Positions 45,619 through 53,335 of a stretch of 64,000 nt of DNA are shown in pieces; position 1 is the stretch's first letter; each line of letters starts with the position of its first letter. A model generated the notes under the pieces. It was given only the letters and a program-made list of their open reading frames with translations. It had not been told where the DNA came from and did not search any database. The position numbers were made by a program, and so were the translations under genes. The DNA is taken from the NCBI RefSeq assembly GCF_030285665.1, contig NZ_CP127295.1:5518001-5582000 (forward strand), given 5' to 3'. This DNA is from Amycolatopsis mongoliensis (GTDB lineage: Bacteria > Actinomycetota > Actinomycetes > Mycobacteriales > Pseudonocardiaceae).

Positions 45619-45837
45619 ATGTCCCAGTGGCAAGCGTTCGTCGCGGCCCACGCCGAGGGCGGGGTGCTCGACGGTGTCGTGGCGCGGGTGCTGCCGTTCG
45701 GCGCGTTCGTCGAGGTCGCCCCCGGTGTCCAGGGCCTGCTCGTGACCGATCGTGCTCCCGGGCAGGGCAGCCGGGTGACGGTCCGCATCGACAGCATCGA
45801 CGGGGAACGCCGGCGGTTCAGCCTGGTGCAGGCGTGA
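45619..45837 (+). CDS. Small S1 RNA-binding domain protein
   Basis: A 72-residue protein consisting of essentially one S1-type OB fold: GGVLDGVVARVLPFGAFVEVAPGVQGLLV followed by GSRVTVRIDSIDGERRRFSLVQA. It lacks the usual companion domains, so it may bind single-stranded RNA as a free domain or assist ribosomes, as an inference. ATG 45619 is preceded by a near-perfect Shine-Dalgarno (AAGGAGGTGA) eight bases away, implying high translation. It ends just before a 40-bp perfect palindrome. Confidence 0.85.
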   Translation: MSQWQAFVAAHAEGGVLDGVVARVLPFGAFVEVAPGVQGLLVTDRAPGQGSRVTVRIDSIDGERRRFSLVQA

Positions 45838-45839
45838 GG

Positions 45840-45879
45840 TGAGCCGGTCGAGGCAGGGCGCCCTGCCTCGACCGGCTCA
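45840..45879. terminator. Perfect 40-bp palindrome between convergent genes
   Basis: TGAGCCGGTCGAGGCAGGGC is followed directly by its exact reverse complement, without a loop. It sits between the S1 gene stop and the MPI-like gene; the TGA of the latter is inside the right end. A bidirectional terminator is the likely role. Confidence 0.75.
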
Positions 45880-46533
45880 GCCGAGCACGAAGGGCAGCCG
45901 CATGGCCAGGTCGCCCAGCTCCGCCGCCTCGGTCTCCGTCGGTGAGCGACGGCCCGTCGCCACCCGCAGCACGTCCTCGTCCGGGAACGACGCCGGGAAC
46001 GCCGTCCCGGCGATCTCCTCCAGCATCTCCCGCGTCCGCGCCAGGCCCGCGGCAGGCGGTCCCGAAGCGGAAGGCACGTGCGCCACCAGGTCGAGGTGGT
46101 GCAGCGTCCACTCCAGCACGTACGCCGCCAGGTAGTCGCCCGCGGTGAGGACCATGTCCTGCGTCCGCACCCGCGTCCCGGGGTCCGCCAGGCCGGCCGC
46201 GCGGCCCGCCGCGGCGCCCACGTCGTCGAGGTGGAACTTCAGCAGCGCCGGGTCCTCGTACGCCGCCGCCAGGCGGACGATCAGCGCGTCCAGCGGGTCG
46301 TCGCCGGACGGCAGCGTGTCCGCCACCGCCCAGTACGTCACGGCGTCGTGCGTCGAAGCCGTGGAAGCCGGCGTCACCAGCGTGATCAGGACGTCCTGCG
46401 CGTCGATCACCAGGTGGCACACCAGGTCCCGGACCAGCCACCCCCGGCAGCCGGACGGCTTCGCGAAGTCTTCGTCGGGAAGGGCGGCGACCGCGGCGCG
46501 CAACTCCGCCCACGTGCGCGAGAAGAGATCCAC
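45877..46533 (-). CDS. Mycothiol-dependent maleylpyruvate isomerase-fold protein
   Basis: A 218-residue DinB/MDMPI-type protein (begins VDLFSRTWAELRAAVAALPDEDF). The helical-bundle metal-binding pattern is visible: WLVRDLVCHLVIDAQD and VLEWTLHHLDLVAHV supply the His ligands. The family uses mycothiol, an actinobacterial thiol, or is a metal-dependent hydrolase of unknown substrate. GTG 46533 has no evident ribosome-binding site. It follows the PucR-type regulator gene by 20 bases on the same strand and may share its transcript. Confidence 0.82.
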   Translation of the reverse strand: MDLFSRTWAELRAAVAALPDEDFAKPSGCRGWLVRDLVCHLVIDAQDVLITLVTPASTASTHDAVTYWAVADTLPSGDDPLDALIVRLAAAYEDPALLKFHLDDVGAAAGRAAGLADPGTRVRTQDMVLTAGDYLAAYVLEWTLHHLDLVAHVPSASGPPAAGLARTREMLEEIAGTAFPASFPDEDVLRVATGRRSPTETEAAELGDLAMRLPFVLG

Positions 46534-46553
46534 GCCGGCGAAGCTAGCAGGGT

Positions 46554-48107
46554 CTACAGCCGCAGCTGCAGCTGAGTGAGGATCCGCTGCGCGGGGTCGG
46601 CGAAGTCCACTCCGGACACTTCGGCCGCGCGCCGGACGCGGTAGCGAACGGTGTTGGGGTGGATGTTCAGGACTCGGGCCGCCGCCCGGACGTCGCCGAA
46701 AGCGTCGAGCCAGGCCAGGACCGCCGGGACCAGGATCCCGCCGTGCTCGGTGTCGTGCTCCACCAGCGTCGTCAGCCGCGGGTCGCGGATGCGGGGCTGC
46801 CCGCCCAGGTAGGCCAGCACCTCCGACAGCAGCACTTCGGCGCGGACGTCGGCCAGCGACGCGACGTCGGCCGGCCAGTGCCCGCGCGCCATCGCCGCCA
46901 GGACGCGGTCGGCGTCGCCGCGGGACGCGGCCGCGTCCGACAGGCGAGGCACCACGCCGCCGAGCGCCGCCCGCACCGGGACGTCCAGGTGCCGCCGCGC
47001 GGTGCCGACGATCTCCCTGGCCAGCGCCAGCACCGCCGCGTCGGAGTGCTCGGGCAGGTCCGGCAGGAGCGCGTAGACGCGCCCGCCGACCACGCTCACC
47101 AGGGCACTGCGCCGGTAGGCCGCGGTGTGGACGGCGATCAGGTGCACCAGTTCGGCGCGGCGCAGCTGCCGGTTGTCCGAGCGCTCCAAGGAAAACGCCA
47201 GCACCTGCGCCGGCCGGGCCGGGTCCGCGCCGATGTCGTCGGCGACGGACTCCGCGTCCAGCCGCCCTTCCAGCAGGCTCGCGAGCAGGTCTTCGCGGAG
47301 CCGCAGCTCCGGGCTGGGCAGCGTCCGGGCGCGGATCAGCTGCGGTGCGAGAGCGCGGCTCGCGCCGAGCAGGGCCGTCTCGGCGCGTTCGGTGAGCGGC
47401 TGGGCGCCCTCCTGGACCCAGATCGTGCCGAGCGGCTGCTTGCCCGCGTGGATGCCCGCCGCGATCCGCCGCCGGATGCCCAGCTCGGGCCGCTCGTCGA
47501 TCCGCACGATCCCCTCGCCGGCGCGAAGCCGCTGGTAGACGCCCCATTCGCGCAGCATCGCGAGGTAGCGTTCCGGGCCTTCGCGGCCGAGGATCGACAG
47601 CCGCCGCAGCTCGTCGACCTCGTCGCCCGCCCGCGAATACGCGAGCACGCGGTTCGCCGTGTCCTCGATGCTGACCAGGCCGCCGGTGAGCGTCGCGATC
47701 GTCTGGGCCAGGGCGAACAGGTCGCCGAGCACCTCGCCGCTGGCCGCCTCACCCCCCGCGCGGGCCGCCTCGACGACCCCGCGGGCCAGGGACTCCACCT
47801 GCTCCCAGCGCGCCTCGACGCCGACGGTGAGCAGCGCGACGCCCGCGTCGGCGGCGACCTCGGCGTCCGTCGCGCCCTTGACCGCCACCGCGGCCGCGCC
47901 CCCGCGCCCGGCCGCGCGGATGGCGGGCGCCGCCGCCCGGCCGCGCGCGCCGATCACCAGCACCAGGTCGCCCGGCCCGGCTTCCAGGGGGTCTTCGGGG
48001 TCGAGGATCACGACGTCGTCGACCGGGACGCCGAGGCCGTGCGGGGCCACGACGACCTCGACGAGCGGCTCGCCGAGCGTCGCCAGCACGTGCCGGAGGG
48101 AGGTCAC
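46554..48107 (-). CDS. PucR/CdaR-type transcriptional regulator of proline catabolism
   Basis: A 517-residue regulator. The N-terminal PucR-type domain covers about residues 10-150, a GAF-like region (VSIEDTANRVLAYSR) follows, then a GGDEF-like region and a C-terminal PucR helix-turn-helix (DVRAAARVLNIHPNTVRYRVRRAAEVSG). It is divergent from the pruA-proline dehydrogenase operon by about 120 bases and is the probable proline-responsive activator; the effector is inferred from position. Start GTG 48107 has no strong Shine-Dalgarno. Confidence 0.88.
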   Translation of the reverse strand: MTSLRHVLATLGEPLVEVVVAPHGLGVPVDDVVILDPEDPLEAGPGDLVLVIGARGRAAAPAIRAAGRGGAAAVAVKGATDAEVAADAGVALLTVGVEARWEQVESLARGVVEAARAGGEAASGEVLGDLFALAQTIATLTGGLVSIEDTANRVLAYSRAGDEVDELRRLSILGREGPERYLAMLREWGVYQRLRAGEGIVRIDERPELGIRRRIAAGIHAGKQPLGTIWVQEGAQPLTERAETALLGASRALAPQLIRARTLPSPELRLREDLLASLLEGRLDAESVADDIGADPARPAQVLAFSLERSDNRQLRRAELVHLIAVHTAAYRRSALVSVVGGRVYALLPDLPEHSDAAVLALAREIVGTARRHLDVPVRAALGGVVPRLSDAAASRGDADRVLAAMARGHWPADVASLADVRAEVLLSEVLAYLGGQPRIRDPRLTTLVEHDTEHGGILVPAVLAWLDAFGDVRAAARVLNIHPNTVRYRVRRAAEVSGVDFADPAQRILTQLQLRL

Positions 48108-48230
48108 GCCGGAGTTATTCGATCAGCCAAGATCATACGAGCGATTTTAGCCGGTTGGACAAGCCGCTGGCGGGTGTCCGGAGTTACCGTTCGGGGCATC
48201 TACCGAGCAAGAGCCAGCAGAGGAGCCGCC
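48108..48230. promoter_or_regulatory. Divergent control region of the proline catabolic genes
   Basis: An AT-richer 123-base region. GATC repeats around CAGCCAAGATCATACGAGC (48124-48142) and a TTGGAC box (48155-48160) are visible, and GAGGAG precedes pruA. A PucR operator is likely somewhere here, but no perfect dyad stands out. Confidence 0.35.
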
Positions 48231-49859
48231 GTGGACGCCGTGACCCGGACCCCCGCCCCGAAGAACGAGCCGGTGCTGACGTATGCGCCGGGCAGCGCTG
48301 AGCGCGCGGAACTCGAGGGTGCGCTCAAGCGGCTGGGCCAGGCGGAACCCGTCGACCTCACGGTCACCGTCGGGGGCGAGCAGCGCCCCGGCGGCGGCGA
48401 GAAGATCGACGTCGTCCAGCCGCACAACCACCGCCACGTGCTGGGCACCATCCACAGCGCCACGCAGCAGGACGCGACCGACGCCATCGCCGCGGCGGCG
48501 AAGGCCGCGCCGGAGTGGCGCGCGCTGTCCTACGACGACCGCGCCGCCATCCTGCTGCGCGCTGCCGACCTGCTGACCGGCCCGTGGCGCGCGACCCTCA
48601 ACGCCGCCACCATGCTCGGCCAGTCCAAGACCGCGACCCAGGCCGAGATCGACTCCGCCTGCGAGCTCGCCGACTTCTGGCGCTTCAACGTCGAGTTCGG
48701 CCGCCGCGTCCTCACCGAGCAGCCGATCAGCTCGCCCGGCGTGTGGAACCGGCTGGAGCACCGGCCGCTGGAAGGCTTCGTCTACGCGATCACGCCCTTC
48801 AACTTCACCGCGATCGCCGGCAACCTGCCGACCGCGCCCGCGCTGATGGGCAACACCGTGCTGTGGAAGCCGTCGCCGACGCAGTCGTTCGCCGCGCACC
48901 TCACCATGCGGCTGCTCGAAGAGGCGGGCCTGCCGCCGGGCGTCATCAACCTGCTGCCGGGCGACGGCAAGGCCGTCTCCGAGGTCGCCCTGACCCACCG
49001 CGACCTGGCCGGCATCCACTTCACCGGCTCGACCGCGACGTTCCAGCACCTCTGGGGCACGGTCGGCGCGAACATCGCCGGGTACCGCTCCTACCCGCGG
49101 CTGGTCGGCGAGACCGGCGGCAAGGACTTCGTGCTCGCGCACCCGTCCGCCGACGTCGACGTCCTGCGCACCGCGCTGGTCCGCGGCGCCTTCGAGTACC
49201 AGGGCCAGAAGTGCTCCGCCGCTTCGCGCGCGTACATCCCGCGCAGCGTCTGGAACCGGGTGAAGGACGGTCTCGTCGCGGAGACCGAGGCGCTGTCCTA
49301 CGGCGACGTCACCGACCTGTCGCACTTCGGCGGCGCGGTGATCGACCGGCGCGCGTTCACCAAGCACACCGACCTGTTCGACCGCGTTCGCGGCGACGCG
49401 TCGGTCGAGGTCCTCACCGGCGGCACGGCCGACGACACCGACGGCTTCTTCGTCCAGCCGACGATCCTCGTCTCGGACAACCCGAAGCACGAGATCTTCT
49501 CGACCGAGTACTTCGGTCCGATCCTGTCGGTGCACGTCTACGAAGATGGCGACTTCGACGCCGTGCTCAAGCTGGTCGACGAGACCGCCGCGTACGCGCT
49601 GACCGGCGCGATCATCGCCAACGACCGCGCGGCCGTGGCGAAGGCGTCCGAGGCGCTGCGGTTCGCCGCGGGCAACTTCTACGTCAACGACAAGCCGACC
49701 GGCGCGGTCGTCGGCCAGCAGCCGTTCGGTGGCGCGCGGGCCTCGGGCACCAACGACAAGGCCGGCTCGATCTTCAACCTGCAGCGCTGGACGAGCCCGC
49801 GCTCCATCAAGGAGACCTTCGTCCCGCCGACCAGCGTCCGTTACCCGCACCAGGGCTGA
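48231..49859 (+). CDS. pruA: L-glutamate gamma-semialdehyde (1-pyrroline-5-carboxylate) dehydrogenase
   Basis: Oxidises the product of proline or ornithine breakdown to glutamate using NAD. The 542 residues are the stand-alone P5CDH type: EQRPGGGEKIDVVQPHNHRHVLG at the N-terminus, YAITPFNFTAIAGNLPTAPALMGNTVLWKPS, GETGGKDFVLAHPSADV with the general base, and the catalytic Cys in YQGQKCSAASRAY. GTG 48231 has GAGGAG five bases upstream. Followed by proline dehydrogenase after 12 bases. rocA is the other common name. Confidence 0.96.
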   Translation: MDAVTRTPAPKNEPVLTYAPGSAERAELEGALKRLGQAEPVDLTVTVGGEQRPGGGEKIDVVQPHNHRHVLGTIHSATQQDATDAIAAAAKAAPEWRALSYDDRAAILLRAADLLTGPWRATLNAATMLGQSKTATQAEIDSACELADFWRFNVEFGRRVLTEQPISSPGVWNRLEHRPLEGFVYAITPFNFTAIAGNLPTAPALMGNTVLWKPSPTQSFAAHLTMRLLEEAGLPPGVINLLPGDGKAVSEVALTHRDLAGIHFTGSTATFQHLWGTVGANIAGYRSYPRLVGETGGKDFVLAHPSADVDVLRTALVRGAFEYQGQKCSAASRAYIPRSVWNRVKDGLVAETEALSYGDVTDLSHFGGAVIDRRAFTKHTDLFDRVRGDASVEVLTGGTADDTDGFFVQPTILVSDNPKHEIFSTEYFGPILSVHVYEDGDFDAVLKLVDETAAYALTGAIIANDRAAVAKASEALRFAAGNFYVNDKPTGAVVGQQPFGGARASGTNDKAGSIFNLQRWTSPRSIKETFVPPTSVRYPHQG

Positions 49860-49871
49860 GGAGGTTCCGTC

Positions 49872-50801
49872 ATGTTGCGCGCTCCGTTGCTCGCCGCCGC
49901 CCGCTCGAAGGGCATCCGGCGGCTGGTCGAAGCGGTGCCCGCCACGCGCTCCGTGGTGCGCCGCTTCGTGGCCGGGTCCGAGACCGCCGACGCCGTCCGC
50001 GTCGCTCACGAACTGGCGGCGGACGGCCGGCGGATCACCCTCGACCACCTGGGGGAGGACACCACCGACGCCGCCCGGGCATCGGCGACGGTCGCGGCCT
50101 ACGAAGCCGTGTTGTCGGCCCTGGCCGCGGAAGGGCTCGCTTCGGGGGCGGACGTCTCCGTGAAGCTGTCGGCGGTGGGCCAGTTCCTGCCGGCGAACGG
50201 CGAGGACGTCGCGCTGGAGAACGCGCGGAAGATCTGCGCGGCGGCGGACGCGGTCGGCGCGACCGTGACGCTCGACATGGAGGACCACACCACCACCGAC
50301 TCGACGCTCGGCATCCTGCGTGAGCTGCGCGGCGAGTACCCGTGGGTGGGCGCGGTGCTGCAGGCCTACCTGCGGCGCACCGAGCAGGACTGCCGGGAGC
50401 TGTCCGGGCCGGGGTCGCGCGTGCGGCTGTGCAAGGGCGCGTACGCCGAGCCGGAGTCGGTCGCGTTCCAGGAGAAGTCCGAAGTGGACAAATCCTACGT
50501 CCGCTGCCTGCGCGTCCTGATGGCCGGGCAGGGCTACCCGATGGTGGCCTCGCACGACCCGCGGATGATCGAGATCGCCGCCGCGCTGGCGATCGAGAAC
50601 GCCCGCCGGGACGACGACCACGAGTTCCAGATGCTCTACGGCATCCGGCCGGAGGAGCAGGCGCGGATCGCGGCTTCGGGCTCGCGGATGCGCGTCTACG
50701 TGCCCTACGGCGACGAGTGGTACGGCTACTTCATGCGCCGGCTGGCCGAGCGTCCGGCGAACCTGGCGTTCTTCCTGCGCGGGCTCGCCACCCGGTCCTG
50801 A
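49872..50801 (+). CDS. Proline dehydrogenase (monofunctional)
   Basis: A 309-residue FAD-dependent enzyme converting proline to P5C at the membrane face. TIM-barrel motifs: SVKLSAVGQFL, VTLDMEDHTTTDSTLGIL, VLQAYLRRTEQDCREL, VRLCKGAYAEPESVAF and FQMLYGIRPEEQARI, ending YGDEWYGYFMRRLAERPANLAFFL. ATG 49872 follows GAGGAGG closely after pruA. It is shorter than PutA and lacks other domains, so channelling to P5CDH would need complex formation. putB or fadM-type names are sometimes used; no symbol is assigned. Confidence 0.95.
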   Translation: MLRAPLLAAARSKGIRRLVEAVPATRSVVRRFVAGSETADAVRVAHELAADGRRITLDHLGEDTTDAARASATVAAYEAVLSALAAEGLASGADVSVKLSAVGQFLPANGEDVALENARKICAAADAVGATVTLDMEDHTTTDSTLGILRELRGEYPWVGAVLQAYLRRTEQDCRELSGPGSRVRLCKGAYAEPESVAFQEKSEVDKSYVRCLRVLMAGQGYPMVASHDPRMIEIAAALAIENARRDDDHEFQMLYGIRPEEQARIAASGSRMRVYVPYGDEWYGYFMRRLAERPANLAFFLRGLATRS

Positions 50802-50802
50802 A

Positions 50803-50857
50803 ACCCGTGAAGGCCTCCTTACCGGCTCTTAGCGCCGGTAAGGAGGCCTTCACGGGT
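50803..50857. terminator. Perfect long hairpin between convergent proline dehydrogenase and thioredoxin genes
   Basis: Arms of 24 bases (50803-50826, 50834-50857) starting ACCCGTGAAGGCCTCCTTAC pair without mismatch around a 7-base loop. It lies immediately after the proline dehydrogenase stop and just before the thioredoxin stop, so it can terminate both directions. Confidence 0.8.
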
Positions 50858-50867
50858 GTGGTGGTGG

Positions 50868-51239
50868 TCAGGCCTGTTCGGCCTCGGCTTCGGCGGCCTT
50901 GCGCTTGACCTCGTCCATGTCGACGTCGCGAGCCTGCTTGATGAGCTCTTCGAGCGCCGGCTCCGGCAGCGCGCCGGGCTGGGCGTAGATCAGCGTCTTG
51001 TCGCGGATGATGGCCAGCGTCGGGATGGAGCGGACGTCGAAGGCGGCGGCGAGCTGCTGCTGCGCTTCGGTGTCGACGCTCGCGAACACGATGTCGTCGT
51101 GCTTCTCGGAGGCCTTTTCGTAGACCGGCGCGAACTGGCGGCACGGTCCGCACCAGCTCGCCCAGAAGTCGATCAGGACGAACTCGTTGTCGTTTACCGT
51201 CTGGTCGAAGTTCTCGGCAGTCAGCTCAACGGTGCTCAT
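50868..51239 (-). CDS. trxA: Thioredoxin
   Basis: A 123-residue cytosolic thioredoxin. The fold is complete (STVELTAENFDQTVNDNEFVLIDFWASWCGPCRQFAPVYEKASEKH) with the redox WCGPC motif and the cis-Pro in RSIPTLAI. The C-terminal end is acidic/lysine-rich (DEVKRKAAEAEAEQA), slightly longer than the classical 108-residue form. ATG 51239 is used; upstream in-frame sequence overlaps the promoter side of the DUF2630 gene, from which it diverges. Confidence 0.96.
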   Translation of the reverse strand: MSTVELTAENFDQTVNDNEFVLIDFWASWCGPCRQFAPVYEKASEKHDDIVFASVDTEAQQQLAAAFDVRSIPTLAIIRDKTLIYAQPGALPEPALEELIKQARDVDMDEVKRKAAEAEAEQA

Positions 51240-51325
51240 GCCCTGGTCAACGAAGCGGGCGCGGCGGGAATTCCCGGGGCCGGGGTAGCGTCTGCAGCAG
51301 CGCAACCGGTAAGAGGAGGAACACG

Positions 51326-51568
51326 ATGGCCGACGGCGAGATCCTGGGCCGGATCGACGAACTGATCGCGGAGGAGCACGAGCTCCGGACGCGGTCGGTC
51401 GGCGTGGGGCTGAGCGGCGGCGACAAGGATCGCCTCACCACGGTCGAGCAGCAGCTCGACCAGTGCTGGGACCTGCTCCGGCAGCGGCGCGCGAAAACGG
51501 AGTTCCACGAGAACCCGGACGACGCCGCGGCCCGCCCGGTGTCTGAGGTGGAGTCCTACCGCCAGTAA
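51326..51568 (+). CDS. DUF2630-family protein
   Basis: An 80-residue helical protein (begins MADGEILGRIDELIAEEHELR) typical of DUF2630, a family of small actinobacterial proteins of unknown function. The sequence is rich in charged coiled-coil-type residues (LTTVEQQLDQCWDLLRQRRAKTEF). ATG 51326 has GAGGAGG a few bases upstream. It is divergent from thioredoxin across 86 bases. The tandem palindrome array at 51574 begins right after its stop. Confidence 0.9.
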   Translation: MADGEILGRIDELIAEEHELRTRSVGVGLSGGDKDRLTTVEQQLDQCWDLLRQRRAKTEFHENPDDAAARPVSEVESYRQ

Positions 51569-51573
51569 CCCGT

Positions 51574-51707
51574 GTGATCGGAGCGCCGACAAGCGTGATT
51601 CAGGAGTCGACACGCGTGATTGGCGGGTCGACACGGCACTGACACCGTGTCGACCCGCCAATCACGAATGATGACTCCCCAATCACCCGTGCTGACCCTT
51701 TGATCAC
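51574..51707. repeat. Symmetric array of six 21-bp units forming a giant palindrome
   Basis: Three 21-bp units (51574, 51595, 51616) on one arm and three inverted units (51645, 51666, 51687) on the other, around an 8-base loop. Each begins GTGATT or GTGATC in its own orientation and most contain GGGTC/GAGTC and GACACG. The innermost pair matches exactly; the outer pairs are diverged. It lies between the DUF2630 stop and the hydrolase stop, which are convergent, so termination is likely. Confidence 0.85.
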
Positions 51708-51711
51708 GGGG

Positions 51712-53256
51712 TCAGGCGGGGCAGAGGGTGCCGTCGGCCGGGACCTTGCCGTCCACCAGGAAGGCGCGGGCCGCGTCCGTGACGCACGGGGACGCGCCCA
51801 CCGAGCCGTGGCCCGCGCCCTGCCACGTGATCGTCACCGCCGTCGGCATCTGGTCGGCCGCGCGGGTGCTGCCCACCTGGGGCGTCACCGGGTCGGCGGC
51901 GGTGGCCGTGACCAGGATCGGCGGCGCGCCGGTCGCGCCCGCCGGCGGGAGCGGCTCGGTCCGCACCGGCCACGGCCCGCACCAGGCCAGCTGCTCGGCG
52001 ACGACCGCGCCGAACTGCGGGTACTTCGCCCGCATCCCGGTCACGACCTGGTCGAGCTGGTCGGCCGAGAGCCGGGTCTGGCTGTCGTTGCAGCGGGTCG
52101 CCACCGTGACGTCGAGTCGCGACGGCTGCGCGCGCGTGTCCTGCAGCACCGGCGTGACGAACGTCGTGAGCGGCCCGATGTCACCCGAGCGCGCCGCCGC
52201 GATCGCGTCGGCCAGCTCCGGCCACCGCGAGCGCTGCGCCAGTCCCGAGTAGACGGCGAACATGGCGACCCCCGGCCCGAACGCGACGCCGTCGCCGGTC
52301 GTCGGCGCCGTACCCCGCAGTTGGTCGGTCAGCGCGGAGAGGGCCGCCTTCGGGTCGCCGAGGGCGCACTTGCGCGAAGCGCAGTCCGCGGCGAAGGCGT
52401 CCAACGTGGACTGGGCGCCGGCGGCGACCGCGTCGAGCACCGCGGCGGTGTCCGGGCCCGGGTCGGGGACGCCGTCGAGCACCATCCGGCCGACCTGGCC
52501 GGGGAAGCGCACCGCGTACTGCGAAAGGACCTTCGAGCCGTCGCCGCGGCCGAGCGCGTTGAGCCGGTCCATGCCCAGCTGCTTGCGCAGCTCGTCGAGG
52601 TCACCGGCACTGCGCCAGCTGTCCAGCGCGGTCTGGGTGTCGTCCAGCTCGATCGCGCACTGCTGCCCGGCCTTGCGCGCGGCGTCCAGCACGTCCTGCA
52701 GGTCGCCCTGCGCCGGGTCCGCGTCGATCAGGTCGTGCCGGATGTCGGGAGGCACGCACTGGACGGGCCCCGAGAGCCCGGTGCCGCGCCGGTCGAGGCC
52801 GATCAGCGAGAACTTCTCTAGGAACGCCGGCGGCAGCGTCGCGGCCAGCCGTGCGGCGTACACCGTGCCCGGCTCGCCGCCGACGTCGTTGACCACGACC
52901 AGCGGCACCGGGCCGGAGCCGACCTTCAGCGCCAGCAGCCGCACCACCGAACGCCGGGCCTCGCCGGGCGCGTCGAGCGGCGCGGTGACCCGGGCGCAGG
53001 TGAAGTGCAGGCTGTCCGGGACGCCGGGGGTGCCGATCCGCTGCCGGGTGTCGTCGTCGCAGTCGGCCCACCGCAGCGACGGCGACCGGGGTTCGGTCAG
53101 CGGCGGCAGCGCCACCGGCGGGGTGGCGGCGGGCGTGCCTGCCGTCGTCTTCCCGTCGTTCTCGACCAGGGCCGGGCGGACCGACGGCCCGGCGGCGCAG
53201 CCCGCGGCGGAGGCCAGGGCGAGCAGCGCGACCAGGAGACGGGAACGGCGGCGCAC
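51712..53256 (-). CDS. Secreted TAP-like alpha/beta hydrolase with altered nucleophile
   Basis: A 514-residue probable lipoprotein: signal LLVALLALASAAGC with a lipobox-like Cys, then a TAP/SlpD-type alpha/beta-hydrolase. The C-terminal TAP domain (AWCGPWPVR, DPVTPQVG and GAGHGSVGAS) retains acid and His. The expected GxSxG nucleophile reads GRGDGS, with Asp for Ser. Family members cleave tripeptides or act in cell-wall metabolism; here activity is uncertain. GTG 53256 (GAGGA eight bases upstream) is preferred to GTG 53271. Confidence 0.82.
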   Translation of the reverse strand: MRRRSRLLVALLALASAAGCAAGPSVRPALVENDGKTTAGTPAATPPVALPPLTEPRSPSLRWADCDDDTRQRIGTPGVPDSLHFTCARVTAPLDAPGEARRSVVRLLALKVGSGPVPLVVVNDVGGEPGTVYAARLAATLPPAFLEKFSLIGLDRRGTGLSGPVQCVPPDIRHDLIDADPAQGDLQDVLDAARKAGQQCAIELDDTQTALDSWRSAGDLDELRKQLGMDRLNALGRGDGSKVLSQYAVRFPGQVGRMVLDGVPDPGPDTAAVLDAVAAGAQSTLDAFAADCASRKCALGDPKAALSALTDQLRGTAPTTGDGVAFGPGVAMFAVYSGLAQRSRWPELADAIAAARSGDIGPLTTFVTPVLQDTRAQPSRLDVTVATRCNDSQTRLSADQLDQVVTGMRAKYPQFGAVVAEQLAWCGPWPVRTEPLPPAGATGAPPILVTATAADPVTPQVGSTRAADQMPTAVTITWQGAGHGSVGASPCVTDAARAFLVDGKVPADGTLCPA

Positions 53257-53335
53257 GGGCGAGGTCCTCACGTCGATCAAGGGCGGTGTTCGGTCAAAGC
53301 ATGCCGAGCTTCGCACGGCCGGTGTGGGAGGAGGG

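Noticed and set aside
51574..51707. CRISPR-like array
   Set aside because: The 21-bp units are contiguous, without unique spacers, and are arranged as an inverted array with no cas gene nearby.
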